A program made the position numbers and the translations under genes. 64,000 bases of DNA from Ditylenchus dipsaci (Eukaryota > Nematoda > Chromadorea > Rhabditida > Anguinidae): assembly GCA_004194705.1 (NCBI GenBank), contig SADC01001302.1, forward strand, positions 124,001 to 188,000, written 5' to 3'. The notes under the pieces were generated by a model that was given only the letters and a program-made list of their open reading frames with translations, searched no databases and was not told the origin of the DNA. The stretch's first letter is position 1. Every line of letters starts with the position of its first letter. Positions 12,680 through 23,600 of this stretch are shown here, piece by piece.

Positions 12680-13470
12680 AGGGCTTAGAGTTGAGATGCG
12701 CACACCCACATACCTTAGACGCAAATCACTCGAAAGTGACTCTGGATGCACGGAAAGGGCACCCACATACCTTAGACTCAAATCACTCGAAAGTGATTCT
12801 GGATGCGCGGAGGGGGCTTGGGGTTGAGATGAGCACACCCACATAACTTAGACACAAATCACTCGAAAGTGACTCTGGATGCACGGAAAGGGCACCCACA
12901 TACCTTAGACTCAAATCACTCGAAAGTGATTCTGGATGCGCGGAGGGGGCTTGGGGTTGAGATGCGCACACCCACATAACTTAGACACAAATCACTCGAA
13001 AGTGATTCTGGATGCGCGGAGGGGGCTTGGGGTTGAGATGCGCACACCACATAACTTAGACACAAATCACTCGAAAGTGACTCTGGATGCGCGGAGGGGG
13101 CTTGGGGTTGAGATGAGCACACCCACATAACTTAGACACAAATCACTCGAAAGTGACTCTGGATGCGCGGAGGGGGCTTGGGGTTGAGATGCGCACACCC
13201 ACATAACTTAGACACAAATCACTCGAAAGTGACTCTGGATGCGCGGAGGGGGCTTGGGTTGAGATGCGCACACCCACATAACTTAGACACAAATCACTCG
13301 AAAGTGACTCTGGATGCGCGGAGGGGGCTTGGGGTTGAGATGCGCACACCCACATAACTTAGACACAAATCACTCGAAAGTGACTCTGGATGCGCGGAGG
13401 GGGCTTGGGTTGAGATGAGCACGCCCACCTAACTTAGACACAAATCACTCGAACGTGACTCTGGATCCAT
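12680..13470. repeat. minisatellite, unit about 57-76 bp, about 11 copies
   Basis: Tandem units each contain ACACAAATCACTCGAAAGTG followed by CTCTGGATGCGCGGAGGGGG. Early copies are shorter (GGAAAGGGCACCCACATACC form), later ones about 75 bp and nearly identical, suggesting recent expansion at the 3' side. CACT-CGAA-AGTG in each unit can form a small hairpin. Open frames through it on both strands are repeat artefacts. Confidence 0.95.
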
Positions 13471-13559
13471 AAAAATGTAAGCATACCAGAGTCATTTTAT
13501 GCTGTAGGACCTAGTATTGAAAACTATATCACAAATTCGGTCCCTTTCCACCCTAATAC

Positions 13560-13700
13560 AGCCCTAAATACTTAAAAAAAAAGCCGCCTGCAAAAAAAGA
13601 CATCTGATAAGCGCCGGCGCCGGAGCGAAAATTTTAATGACCGGCGCTCCAGCCGGTGCCGGCGGTGTAAATGAAAAAGCGCCGGCGTTTTTTTTATTTT
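13560..13700. repeat. GC-rich inverted-repeat patch
   Basis: GCGCCGGCGCCGGAGCG is repeated in inverted and partly overlapping form around 13607-13690, unlike the AT-rich surroundings. Non-coding; possibly the end of an otherwise unrecognised element. Confidence 0.4.
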
Positions 13701-14059
13701 TGGCGAGCGTGCAAGTATGTCAGCTATTTCACTTGCGAGACTTGGTTTTACTTTGCACAATTTCTTGCGTCGTTTAAATTTTACAAGACGTTTATTTCTG
13801 AATTTGTAGACCTAATCGAAAACTTACTGATGTTGTACTTGATATTGCAACTTTATGCTAGAAAAATAAACTACTGAACTATCACTTTTTCCAACCTTTG
13901 TATAGGCTCTAATACCTAATAAAACACACCAATCAATAGCGATAAAAGAACTGCCAACCCATCTGTTAAACACCTTTATAAACTGGCTTGCCAGCCACCA
14001 ACAAGCGCATGCTGTTAAAATTATCTAAAACGGAGTTGCACGTGCTCTGATCGGCTAGT

Positions 14060-15397
14060 GGAGATTTGCCAAAAACGAAATTTGCCAAATGTACGTTTTG
14101 CCAAAACGAAATTTGCCAAAACGAGATTTCCCAAAACGAAATTTGCCAAAACGAAATTTGCCAAAACGAAATTTGCCAAACGAAATTTGCCAAAACGAAA
14201 ATTGCCAAAACGAGATTTGCCAAAACGAAATTTGCCAAAACGAGATTTGCCAAAACGAAATTTGCCAAAACGAAATTTGCCAAAACGAGATTTGCCAAAA
14301 CGAAATTTGCCAATGTACGTTTTGCCAAAACGAAATTTGCCAAAACGAGATTTCCCAAACGAAATTTGCCAAACGAAATTTGCCAAACGAGATTTGCCAA
14401 AACGAAATTTGCCAATGTACGTTTTGCCAAAACGAAATTTGCCAAAACGAGATTGCCAAAACGAATTTGCCAAAACGAAATTTGCCAAAACGAAATTTGC
14501 CAAAACGAAATTTGCCAAAACGAAATTGCCAAAACGAGATTTGCCAAAACGAAATTTGCCAAACGAAATTTGCCAAAACGAATTTGCCAAAACGAGATTT
14601 GCCAAAACGAGATTTGCCAAAACGAAATTTGCCAAATGTACGTTTTGCCAAAACGAAATTTGCCAAAACGAGATTTCCCAAAACGAAATTTGCCAAAACG
14701 AAATTTGCCAAACGAATTTGCCAAAACGATTTGCCAAACGAAATTTGCCAAAACGAGTTTTGCCAAAACGAAATTGCCAAACGAGATTTGCCAAAACGAA
14801 ATTTGCCAAAACGAGATTTGCCAAAACGAAATTGCCAAACGAGATTTGCCAAAACGAAATTTGCCAAACAATTTGCCAAACGACGTTTTGCCAAACGAAA
14901 TTTGTACGTTTGCAAAACGAAATTTGCAAAAACATTTCCCAAACGAAATTTGCCAAAAACGAATTTGCCAAACGAAATTTGCAAAACGAAATTTCCAAAC
15001 GAAATTGCCAAAACGAATTTGCCAAAACGAATTTTGCCAACGAATTTCCAAACGAAATTTGCCAAAACGAAATTTGCCAAAACGAGATTTGCCAAAACGA
15101 AATTTTGCCAATGTACGTTTTGCCCAAACGAAATTTGCCAAAAACGAGATTTGCCAAAACGAAAAAATTTGCCAAAACGAAATTTGCCAAACGAAATTTG
15201 CCAAAACGAGATTTGCCAAAACGAGATTTGCAAAACGAGATTTGCCAAAACGAAATTTGCCAAAACGAAATTTGCCAAACGAGATTTGCCAAAACGAAAT
15301 TTGCCAAAACGAAATTTGCCAAAACGAAATTTGCCAAAACGAAATTTGCCAAAACGAAATTTGCCAAAACGAAATTTGCCAAAACGAGATTTGCCAA
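14060..15397 (+). repeat. 15-bp satellite array (GCCAAAACGAAATTT), about 90 copies
   Basis: Variants alternate between CGAAATTTG and CGAGATTTG, with an occasional unit ATGTACGTTTTGCC at about 14088, 14312, 14416, 14634 and 15112, suggesting a higher-order unit near 104-224 bp. Because 15 is a multiple of 3 and the unit lacks stops in most frames, long open frames of 400-500 residues appear on both strands. These are not genes. Confidence 0.95.
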
Positions 15398-15570
15398 AGA
15401 CAAACAGGGGGACCAAGGCAGTTTTTTTACGTTTTTTTCGAAGATTTTAGATTGTGTCCAAACCACCCCAGACGACCAAAACCACCCCAAACCACTCAAA
15501 ACACCCAAAACCTCCTAAAAAGTGTTAGTTATTTCTAACTACTGCTTTGGTGGCGGTAAATTGATCCAAA

Positions 15571-15940
15571 AATTTTTGACCCAAGTGGACGATCACTTGG
15601 TTTAGTTAATACGTGAATTACCCAGTAACCTAAGGTTGTATTATAGAAAAGATTAAAATGATATGACTTACAGGACCCCAGTTTTGGAGTAGTTTCGTAT
15701 CTAGTAAGGTCTCCAGGTGTATGGAGGTGGTAGTACCAAGAAATTGGTATCCAGGTGGTTATACCAAGGCAGTGACGGGTATCGGTACTCAGGTGGAAGC
15801 GCTTAGGGAATGGTACTTGGGTGCTGGTAGAATGCGTTTTCTGGGTAGTGGTATATTGATTGTAGTACTCAGTTGGCAGTACCCGAGTTGCATATTAGAC
15901 CATTAAAGCAAGTGGTCGTTCACTTGGATCAAAAAATTTT
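15571..15940. mobile_element. inverted-repeat element inside MULE-type element 1
   Basis: Ends AATTTTTGACCCAAGTGGAC and complement (CAAGTGGTCGTTCACTTGG side). The interior has degenerate GGTGGTAGTACCAAG-like units. Non-coding, nested in the central part of element 1. Confidence 0.6.
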
Positions 15941-16275
15941 TACGGTTTTCATGCTCCAAAACTTGTTTTCTGGACTAATTCGGACAAGCTGAAGATGGTT
16001 TGACAGTGGTAAATAAAGTTTGTTGTCCACTTAACTGAATCTTAACTGAAGTTGGAAATTTAAATTAACCGTGCAAGCAGCTAGTCATTTTTTCAGATGA
16101 CCATCTTTTTTTTAAAGACCTTACTCCTCAATTTCTTACAATGAACACTCCAAACAAATCTTCAAGAAAATTTATTTAACACATCGAGCAAACAACAAGC
16201 ACAACACACCTTAGAATGATTTGGACATCTTCAAATTAGACTTCATCAAAAGCGAGATCGTAGCGAGATCAAATC

Positions 16276-16411
16276 TCTTTTTGTCAAATTTCGTTTTGGC
16301 AAATTTCGTTTTGGCAAATTTCGTTTTGGCAAATCTCGTTTTGGCAAATTTCGTTTTGGCAATTTTCGTTTTGGCAAATTTCGTTTTGGCAAATTTCGTT
16401 TTTGGCAAATC
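16276..16411 (-). repeat. inverted short arm of the 15-bp satellite
   Basis: About nine copies of the complement of GCCAAAACGAAATTT, forming the right terminal arm of element 1. Opposite orientation to the 14.06-15.40 kb array. Confidence 0.95.
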
Positions 16412-16429
16412 TCCCCTAGCCCTCTGATC

Positions 16430-17774
16430 ATGCACTGCGAATTTATTTTTATTTTTTTATATTCAATAATGGAGGATTATGAATTTTGAGTCAGGAGTAT
16501 TTGATCTATCATTTTTGTGTGATTAAAAAACTATGAATGAATATTTGGAATACAAGTGCTGACAAGAAAAAATACTCAATGATTTTTTTGTTTGAGGTTA
16601 AAATTTTCTGTAATGTTTTTAAGATATTGATGAAATTTGAATCGTTATAGCTTTTTGAAATATCATTGTGATTTCACTATATTTACCATAAAAAAACAGA
16701 ACACTTTTTTGAGACCGTCCTAACGCGTGCTGGCTTATGCTACATCCAAACTGCGGCTAAGTTTGAAAAGATGCATTCGTGAAAATGTGCACCAAATACA
16801 GTAGATTCACGGACTAAGGACACCCCGAAAAATTTGTCCCCGCCTAGAGGACAAATTAGGGTCGGACGATTTTTTTATAGTCTTTACATATTTTTTTTTG
16901 TTAGTCTAGTCTAAAAAATCGTAAGGCTTCCCGATTTTCCGATCGTAATAAAAAAGCATAATTATTTCATAGAGCCGCAAATTTTTGTGTTTCAGATAAC
17001 ATACTCGAAAAATACCGTTTCTAACGTCCTAACTTAACTTTTATATGGTTAAACTTTCTGAAACTTGTTGCGAAATGTTTCTAATTCAAAATTTTAGACT
17101 TTACTCTAGCTTAGATCAGTCAGAAGCAGAGCCTTAATCTTAAAATTGAATGCATTTCACTGTTTAAAAAACCAAATCTCGGACTAATTTAACAAAAAAA
17201 TTATTCGTAGAAGTATTTTACAAAAAAGCATTTTTTAGGCGACAATTTTTTTTAAAAGACTTTGGCCGTGTTTTTGTCGTCACAATTTAAGTTAGTTTCT
17301 AACCTCTAAATAGATTTATCTAACTATGGATCATCTATGGACCTTTGCCCCCTCCTCTCTATATTTGTGAAGGTGTGTTTACGAGAGTTTCACGTGTTTC
17401 ACCGCCCTCCTGGTTCAACCAACATCACTTTTAACGCGAAAGTCTTTCATTGCACACATGCACCCCCACACCCAATTGTTTCTAGTGGTGCAGTAGTAGT
17501 AGTCAAGAGTGGAGCACATGTCTGTGCAAGTGATCACTGCTGTTACACCTCCCTCTTCCTATTTGGTCATCGGATGGTAGATGGGTATTAGTAGAGGGTT
17601 ATAGAGGTGCAATATATTTCTTTTACTATCGCTTTTCATGCTCAAAAAAAAATTGGGATGAGAGGGCGCGGGGGGGGGGCGGAGTGGTGTTATTCGGATC
17701 GATTATTCCAGGGTCGATTATTCAAATTAACTAAGAAAATGTTGAGCCTATAATTTTGGACTAAGTTAGCAAGT
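16430..17774. other. intergenic between two MULE-type elements
   Basis: No conserved coding segment. A short run near 16.80-16.87 kb (ACGGACTAAGGACACC) resembles a decayed pogo-like MITE end. An 84-residue frame at 17.34-17.59 kb has no domain or splice support. Confidence 0.35.
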
Positions 17775-17959
17775 GTATCAACGGAAACGGTGAATTCATA
17801 TACACCGAATTCATATACAAACGAATTCATATACATCGAATTCATATACATTTTGGCATTCTATTTCTAAAGTTTTGAAAGATGCGCCGATGGTCCAATT
17901 TTTGTTTAAGTGTAATATTTTAGGTGCCTACTGAATACAAGCTTCTTGATGGCGAAGAT

Positions 17960-18470
17960 TCCTTAAATACGACGGGTGGAACAATGATGAGCGAATACTG
18001 ATATTTTCAACCAACCGTTGCCTGGATTTGCTGCAGTCTATCAACAAATGGGGGTGTGACGTACCTTGATGTAGTGTCAGTGCTTTTCGACCAGCTCTGG
18101 ATCATCTTCATCCGCCTTGCTCATTGGTCGGAAAATTTAGGGAATCAGCTGAAAGTTCCGAATTTGAAAAACAGTTGGATCCGCTACTAGACTACTTTGA
18201 GAAGAATTATGTAGGCCAGCTAATCGGTGCACAGAAAAGATAAAAGCCACGGTATTTGATTCAGAGATGTTTTAAAGAATATGAAAAGTGGAAATTCAGG
18301 TTCGACACGAAAGCATGGAATATTCGAGTGCTTATCGAGACAGGAGAGCCAACAACAAGTAATGGAATTGAGTCGTTTAGTGGGCAAATGATCCGGACGA
18401 TGCAGCATCTCATTCGACAATCTGGAAGCTTATTGAAGGGCTCCGAAAGGAATTTGAAAAGTTTGACTTG
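17960..18470 (+). pseudogene. MULE transposase remnant
   Basis: Segments in order match the MULE transposase plan: ERILIFSTNRCLDLLQS and KWGCDV (start of the catalytic domain region), FDQLWII, then YFEKNYVGQLIG, KPRYLIQ, WNIRV, GEPTTSNGIESF and HSTIWKLIEGLRKEFEK. The last matches the usual (R)TNN-x-EG ... P-x-IW-x-FIE-x-L region. The pieces are in different frames and separated by stops, and the catalytic middle is missing, so no intact transposase is present. Confidence 0.8.
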
Positions 18471-18539
18471 GTTGGGTCTTTGCATGCAAGTAAATATTCC
18501 AAACTTGATTGTTTTATCTCAATGAAATTTGATATTTAG

Positions 18540-18704
18540 GAGTTACCACGACAGCTCAACAGTGATGATTGCGGTGTATTTACGCGCGTCTTTGCAGAGC
18601 GGGCATCTCGGAAAGATTTCATGGAGTTCGAAGCTAAAGAAATGGATGCTTTTCGCAAAATAATCACTGAAGAAATATTAGCTGGAAAATTGTCACTGTC
18701 ATAA
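18540..18704 (+). pseudogene. Ulp1/SENP (C48) cysteine-protease C-terminal fragment in MULE element 2
   Basis: After an acceptor (ATTTAG) the frame reads ELPRQLNSDDCGVF, then FAERASR, and ends EEILAGKLSLS with a stop. The QxN-x-x-DCGVF block is the catalytic cysteine region of Ulp1-type SUMO proteases (Cys codon at 18570-18572), and the closing R-x-x-I-x-x-EIL is usual for the family end. The His/Asp half is not seen. It lies on the same strand just after the transposase remnant and within the element's terminal repeats, so it belongs to the transposon or was captured by it. Confidence 0.8.
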
Positions 18705-19468
18705 TGCTATCTTTGCTTCACATTTATCTCTTTTTTGTTGATTGTTATTGTACACAGGAGCCTTCTAATGAAAAAAATCGGATAGTTTGACTAGGTTTAT
18801 CAGAGGCGGGAACAAAGTTTTGGGGTGAATGTTAACGTGTAGCAATTTTTTTGGTAATAAATCGGTAGGTACGTGTTATATCGGTGCGTAGACTTTTGAC
18901 CCTTTTTTGCAAATGCAAAAAGGTCAAACGTCCCTTTACCATTATAACCTGGTATTTCAACTCGTGCAGCTAAGTTTAAGATTTTAAAAATCTGGTGTAA
19001 TGGGCATTTTTGATGTGGTGGGGACTTTGCTTGCCCCATAGATCAGATTACATTTTGCTTGAAAAAGGCGAGGCTGCTTTCCAATAGACTTGGTGCTGTG
19101 GGAAAATTTGCCGTCACTCGCGTAGCTAAGCTTGTTTTTGTTGATCATTTTAACTGTGATTCTTAGCAACCTTCTTGATAAAACAAAACATGCATCTACT
19201 CTGAAAAGTGATGAATAAGGTTCATTTCCAGTACGTCCTACAAGGTGTGATCTGACAGCTAAAGCCCTTTTTAGAGTCAAAGCCGTGACTAGAATTCTCG
19301 TAAAAAACGAAAATTCAATTTGCAGTGTCGCAAACAGAATGCCAAAATGTATATGAATTCGTTTGTATATGAATTCGGTGTATATGAATTCGGTGTATTG
19401 AATTCGGTGTATATGAATTCGGTGTATATGAATTCGGTGTATATGAATTCACCTAATGCCGTATCAAC

Positions 19469-20629
19469 TGCTGTATGCCTTTCAAATTCATGAATGCATT
19501 TTGCTCAATTTCGTTTATATTATATTTTTGGACGTTTTTGTATTTATCTGGGCTGTTGTTAAGTATGGATCAGCTTTTGATCTTTCTGTGCGATTGGGGG
19601 TCGAGCAGAGGCATTGCATGCATGTGTATTTGGTGGTTGTTCGCTACCATCAATCTTTTGCTGTGATTCCTTTCTCTCCTTCTACGCTTGGGTTTGATAA
19701 GGCTGGGGTGGGAGAGGAGACGCAGTTATCATAATAGAGAGTAAAAGTAATTGATTGATGGCTAGATTGTGTCTCTGGGAAATTAATACTTCTTAATTAC
19801 TGTTTATTTTTGCAGTCTATACATGCACACATTTGGCTCTAGTTTACATAACGTGTTTATATTCCTCTTTTTATTCAAATTTGTTGTTTTTCTGTATGTT
19901 TAACCCTATATTTTACGACTATTTTGGGGGATCCAGGAGCACTCAGGTCGTTAATCTAACTTTTAAGTAGTCGGAGAACCCTTTAAGAGCTTGACATACC
20001 CACACCAGGATATATATAGTCCCGTATTTCTTATAAAAAGCCCCGGGCCTTTTTTCAAATCCCAGAAAAAATGAAAAAAAATTATTTCGACATCCAAAAC
20101 TTTGAATCGGAGCTCGTTGGAGTTAAACAGTTTTGCGAAATACTGAGTCTGCTCCGAAATACAAACCCTCAAAGTCGAGGGAGGCATTTATAAATAAAAA
20201 TATGGTATTTAAGTAGGTCACTTATTCACCTCCATTGACGTAGCCAGGGCACAATTTGGGAAGTTGAGGTATCAAATGAGTTTTTATTCCCCGCCCTCCC
20301 CCTTATAAATAAGCTACCACAGCCCTCCCCCCTTGACCGAAAAAGTTAGGCAAATCTCCACCCCCCCCCCCCTGAGAAAGCTGAAGTTGCGGCCCTGGAC
20401 ATTGCTAGGGAAAAGGCTAACTGGGTTTAAGTCTTCTTTTTTTTTTAATATTTTAGAATAAAAACAATGTAAAAGTCCAAATCAGTGTAGTAATAATGAC
20501 CTCTGGTTTTCTTTAAAATTATTTAAAGTAAAATTCCTTGGCTTGCTAATTAATAAAATAGTTTAGATGCTAATTTCCCCCATTGGTACCATTATATTAC
20601 TATTATTAATTAAATAGTAGAGGCAGTGG
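19469..20629. other. 5' flank of nuclear receptor gene
   Basis: No coding segment supported. A family A MITE remnant starts near 20020 (CCGTATTTCTTATAAAAAGC). Polypyrimidine-rich stretch near 20.28-20.38 kb (long C runs). Confidence 0.35.
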
Positions 20630-23600
20630 ATGTGTTCTCCAGACTTCAGCAGTAACAACTATTATCTCAGCAATAGCAGTAGTATTCTTGAGCAGGAGAA
20701 AGATCTAAGTCTCAGTGAGAACAGCAGTAACTGTGTGACACCTCACGTATAATCTGGCATAGGCTTTATAACATGGCAAGCACCCCTTCCCCACCGCACA
20801 CTTCCCTAACCCAGCTGCACAGCACTACTAATGGAGATGGACAACACGGACAGCATGGGGCTCATAAACTAGGCAGTTAGTCGTTTTTTATTTGCAACAG
20901 ACTACTTGCACAGGGTGTCACAAAAAAATCTACAATTACAAAAAGACTTCTGTGGATCACTCAAATCTTCCCACAAAATTTAGTGTTTTCAGCCAATATA
21001 ATTTTCAGTTTTCAGTTTTATTTTCAGTTTTATTTTCAGTTTTCAGCCAACTAAAAACAGTGAATTAGCGAAAAAATATCGATCCAATTATTTTTGAATT
21101 AAAATTTGCCTGAAAATATACATAGTATTTTCGTATTTTCTTTAATAATGACCCGGGGTCATTATTTTTCAACCCCTCGAAAAATCCGAAATTGTCAATC
21201 AAAAATGGCCTTAACTCTGAAATCCTAGTCAAAAATAAGGGGGGGGGGTCATTATTAGAGAGGGGTCATTATTAGAGAAATACGGTATGTCTTTTTTCTG
21301 CCTTCTTGTGGCTCAAAACTGCCTTCTTTTTGGCTCAAATGTGCTTTCCTTTTTTCTTTTAGTAAAAAGAGCTTCTGAACATTTTTAAAAGTTTTGACAC
21401 CATAAGTTAGGCCTGCGATTCTATTTTCTAACGAGGTAATATTTGCTGCAACATATTGGCAAGATGTACCACAGAAAGGTATAAGTATGAATCAAATTTT
21501 CGGTCTTGTTTTATACCTGTACCTTTTTGTGCCACATTTGCATGTTGCAATAAACGGTACCTCGTTAGAAACTAGAAACCTAGGGCTACCTGTTGGTGTT
21601 AAAACTTTAAACAAATTGTATAGATGTTTCCCTCTTTGGCGAAAATATAAATGAAGGCAATTTTCAGCCAGAAAAAAGGCAGAAAAAATATTCGTTCGAA
21701 ATTTACAAAGAAAGTTAGAAAGCCTGAATCCCAAAAATGGTATAGATTATGTGTGACAACATACTTTTACGGGGTTTTTTTTGTTAAGTAACGATAGCTT
21801 AAGACAATCCATATTTATAGAAGTGAAATCAGTGGATACATGTCGAGTTTGTGCAGATGGACCTGCCCGACCCCACTATGGAGTACCTACTTGTTTCGGA
21901 TGCAAAGGCTTTTTCCGACGCACCCTCAAGCGAACCAAAGAGTACACCTGCAGATACAATGGCAATTGTGTAGTTGACAGATGTAAGTTGGTCAAGCATC
22001 ACAAGTCATTTAATAAAATATAATTTTTTATGGTTTCAGATGAGCGCAATTCCTGCCGTTATTGGTAATGCTTAGAAAACATAAAGCGAAAAAAACAAAA
22101 AGGAAAAATTTAGCCGTTTTAAACGATGTCTAGAAGTAGCATGGACCCTAAAGGTACACACTCCCAACTAAAATAACCGACAATAATCACTAATAAACAT
22201 TTCAGCTGTTCGTCCAGACAGAGATGCTGCAGGCAGAGCCCATCCAATCCGGCACAGGCGATCCAGAAACTCTTTGGGGAGCTGGCTGGTGATAATTTAA
22301 AACTAAGATGCTTTTTCGTGTTATTATTTTACTAATTTCAGTGCTAGATGAGGAAAACTCAATGCTAGTGGTTTGATGCAAACAAAATTCGAGAAAAATG
22401 TAATTTTACCAAAAATTTAGATGACTGGATTAGAAAACTGCCAGTGGACATGCGGACACTGCTGATGCAAATCATGAACATTGAACTGCTTGTAAGGAAC
22501 TTAGAAAAAACAAAAAAGCGTAAAAGTAGCTAAAAGTAATGATTTAAACTTTTGGTACTACAGTCTGACACCCCTATTTCAAAAAGGGGTGTCACTATAG
22601 CGAGTACCCGCGGATCTTTTCGGCAAAACCTTTCTCATTCACAGAAATGATCGGTAAATTCAGAATCAGTCTGATCAGACTGAAGAATCAAATTCGGTAA
22701 AATATTTCAAAAATCGAGGTAAAAAAGTGTCGGACCCTAGGTGGGGGTCGGACTCTTTTGGGGGTGTCACTATAGCGGGGCTGACTGTAATTAAAAAATT
22801 TGTATTTAAAATATGCCTTAGTCTCTTTCTCTTTTTTCGTGAAAAGTGGTTTGGTGCTCATCGTTTGACTTTAAGAATTTTTAAAAAGATTTGAAAATTC
22901 GTTTTTTTGTGTTCAAGTTAATAACTAGGGTTGGTCGCTAGGGTTGATAACTAGAGAAATGCTTAACAAATGACAGGGTGGACTGTGGCTTTTTATATAA
23001 AAACACGACAGAGGAGACAAACGTATATTTTGGACGCAGATTATTTGCTAGGACCAATGTTTTCGCATGAAATGCACACTTCTTTTTACCACATTTGTTC
23101 GTGTTTTTTTTTTAATTCCAGGTTTATAAATTTGTATTATCAAAATAGTGGTTGTTTAGGTAGCAAACAGTGACAGTTGCAATGAGAGCGCTAAAAATGT
23201 ATATCCTCTGCCCTACGATTCCCTCAGACAAATTTTGGAGATCCCAGTTTGCTGGACGGTAAACGCACAGATGTATGCTAGTTTATTACAGTTTTGGTCC
23301 CATTTTTATTGTGCAATATTCCAAATACTTGTAGAGATTTAATTACAGATGCGCTATGAACCATACCAACAAATACAGCCGGATGAACTTATTGTTATAG
23401 CTCATCGAAGACTTGTTGCAGTCATAGGTATAGTAACAAACAAACTATAATCTTAAAAGACATACAGTATTTTCTCTAATGATCCCCCACTCTCTAATAA
23501 TCCCAACCCCTCCATTTTTTGACTAGGATTTCAGAGTTAAAGCCATTTTCGGTTGACAACTTCCGGATTTCTGGGTTTTCCGGATTTGTACCGGATGGTT

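Larger units (their letters stand above)
14053..16421. mobile_element. MULE-type foldback element 1 with 15-bp satellite in its inverted termini
   Basis: The left end GGCTAGTGGAGATTTGCC and the right end (complement GGCTAGGGGAGATTTGCC) are inverted copies, and both run straight into arrays of the same 15-bp unit (GCCAAAACGAAATTT). An exact 8-bp direct duplication CTCTGATC flanks the element (14045-14052 and 16422-16429). The left array is about 1.34 kb, the right only about 0.14 kb. The middle (15.41-16.27 kb) holds another inverted repeat and no transposase, so it is non-autonomous. MULE assignment is by analogy with elements 2 and 3. Confidence 0.85.
17783..19460 (+). mobile_element. MULE-type element 2 with GAATTCATATACACC repeat termini and Ulp1-like domain
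   Basis: Both ends are inverted arrays of GAATTCATATACACC-type 15-bp units (4 left, about 6 right), meeting unique DNA at CATTTTGGCATTCT on each side. An 8-bp duplication GTATCAAC flanks it (17775-17782, 19461-19468). Inside, on the plus strand, are transposase remnants and a Ulp1-like C-terminus (separate entries). At 1.68 kb it is too short for a full MULE, and the frames are broken, so it is a decayed or internally deleted copy. Confidence 0.9.

Noticed and set aside
12611..13357. Open frames of 61-77 residues with repeating HPESLSSDL
   Set aside because: Artefacts of the 75-bp minisatellite, present on both strands.
13966..15538. Six overlapping open frames of 417-495 residues
   Set aside because: They are the translations of a 15-bp stop-free repeat in several frames on both strands; composition is KFAKT or FVLAN repeats and no gene signals exist.
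12680..16411. CRISPR-like array
   Set aside because: The direct repeats have no unique spacers of constant length, and the genome is eukaryotic (introns, poly(A) signals).
17337..17591. 84-residue frame with Cys/His content
   Set aside because: No recognisable finger spacing and no supporting exon structure.
18540..18704. Host Ulp/SENP gene
   Set aside because: Only the C-terminal block is present and it lies entirely between the terminal repeats and target duplications of a MULE-type element.
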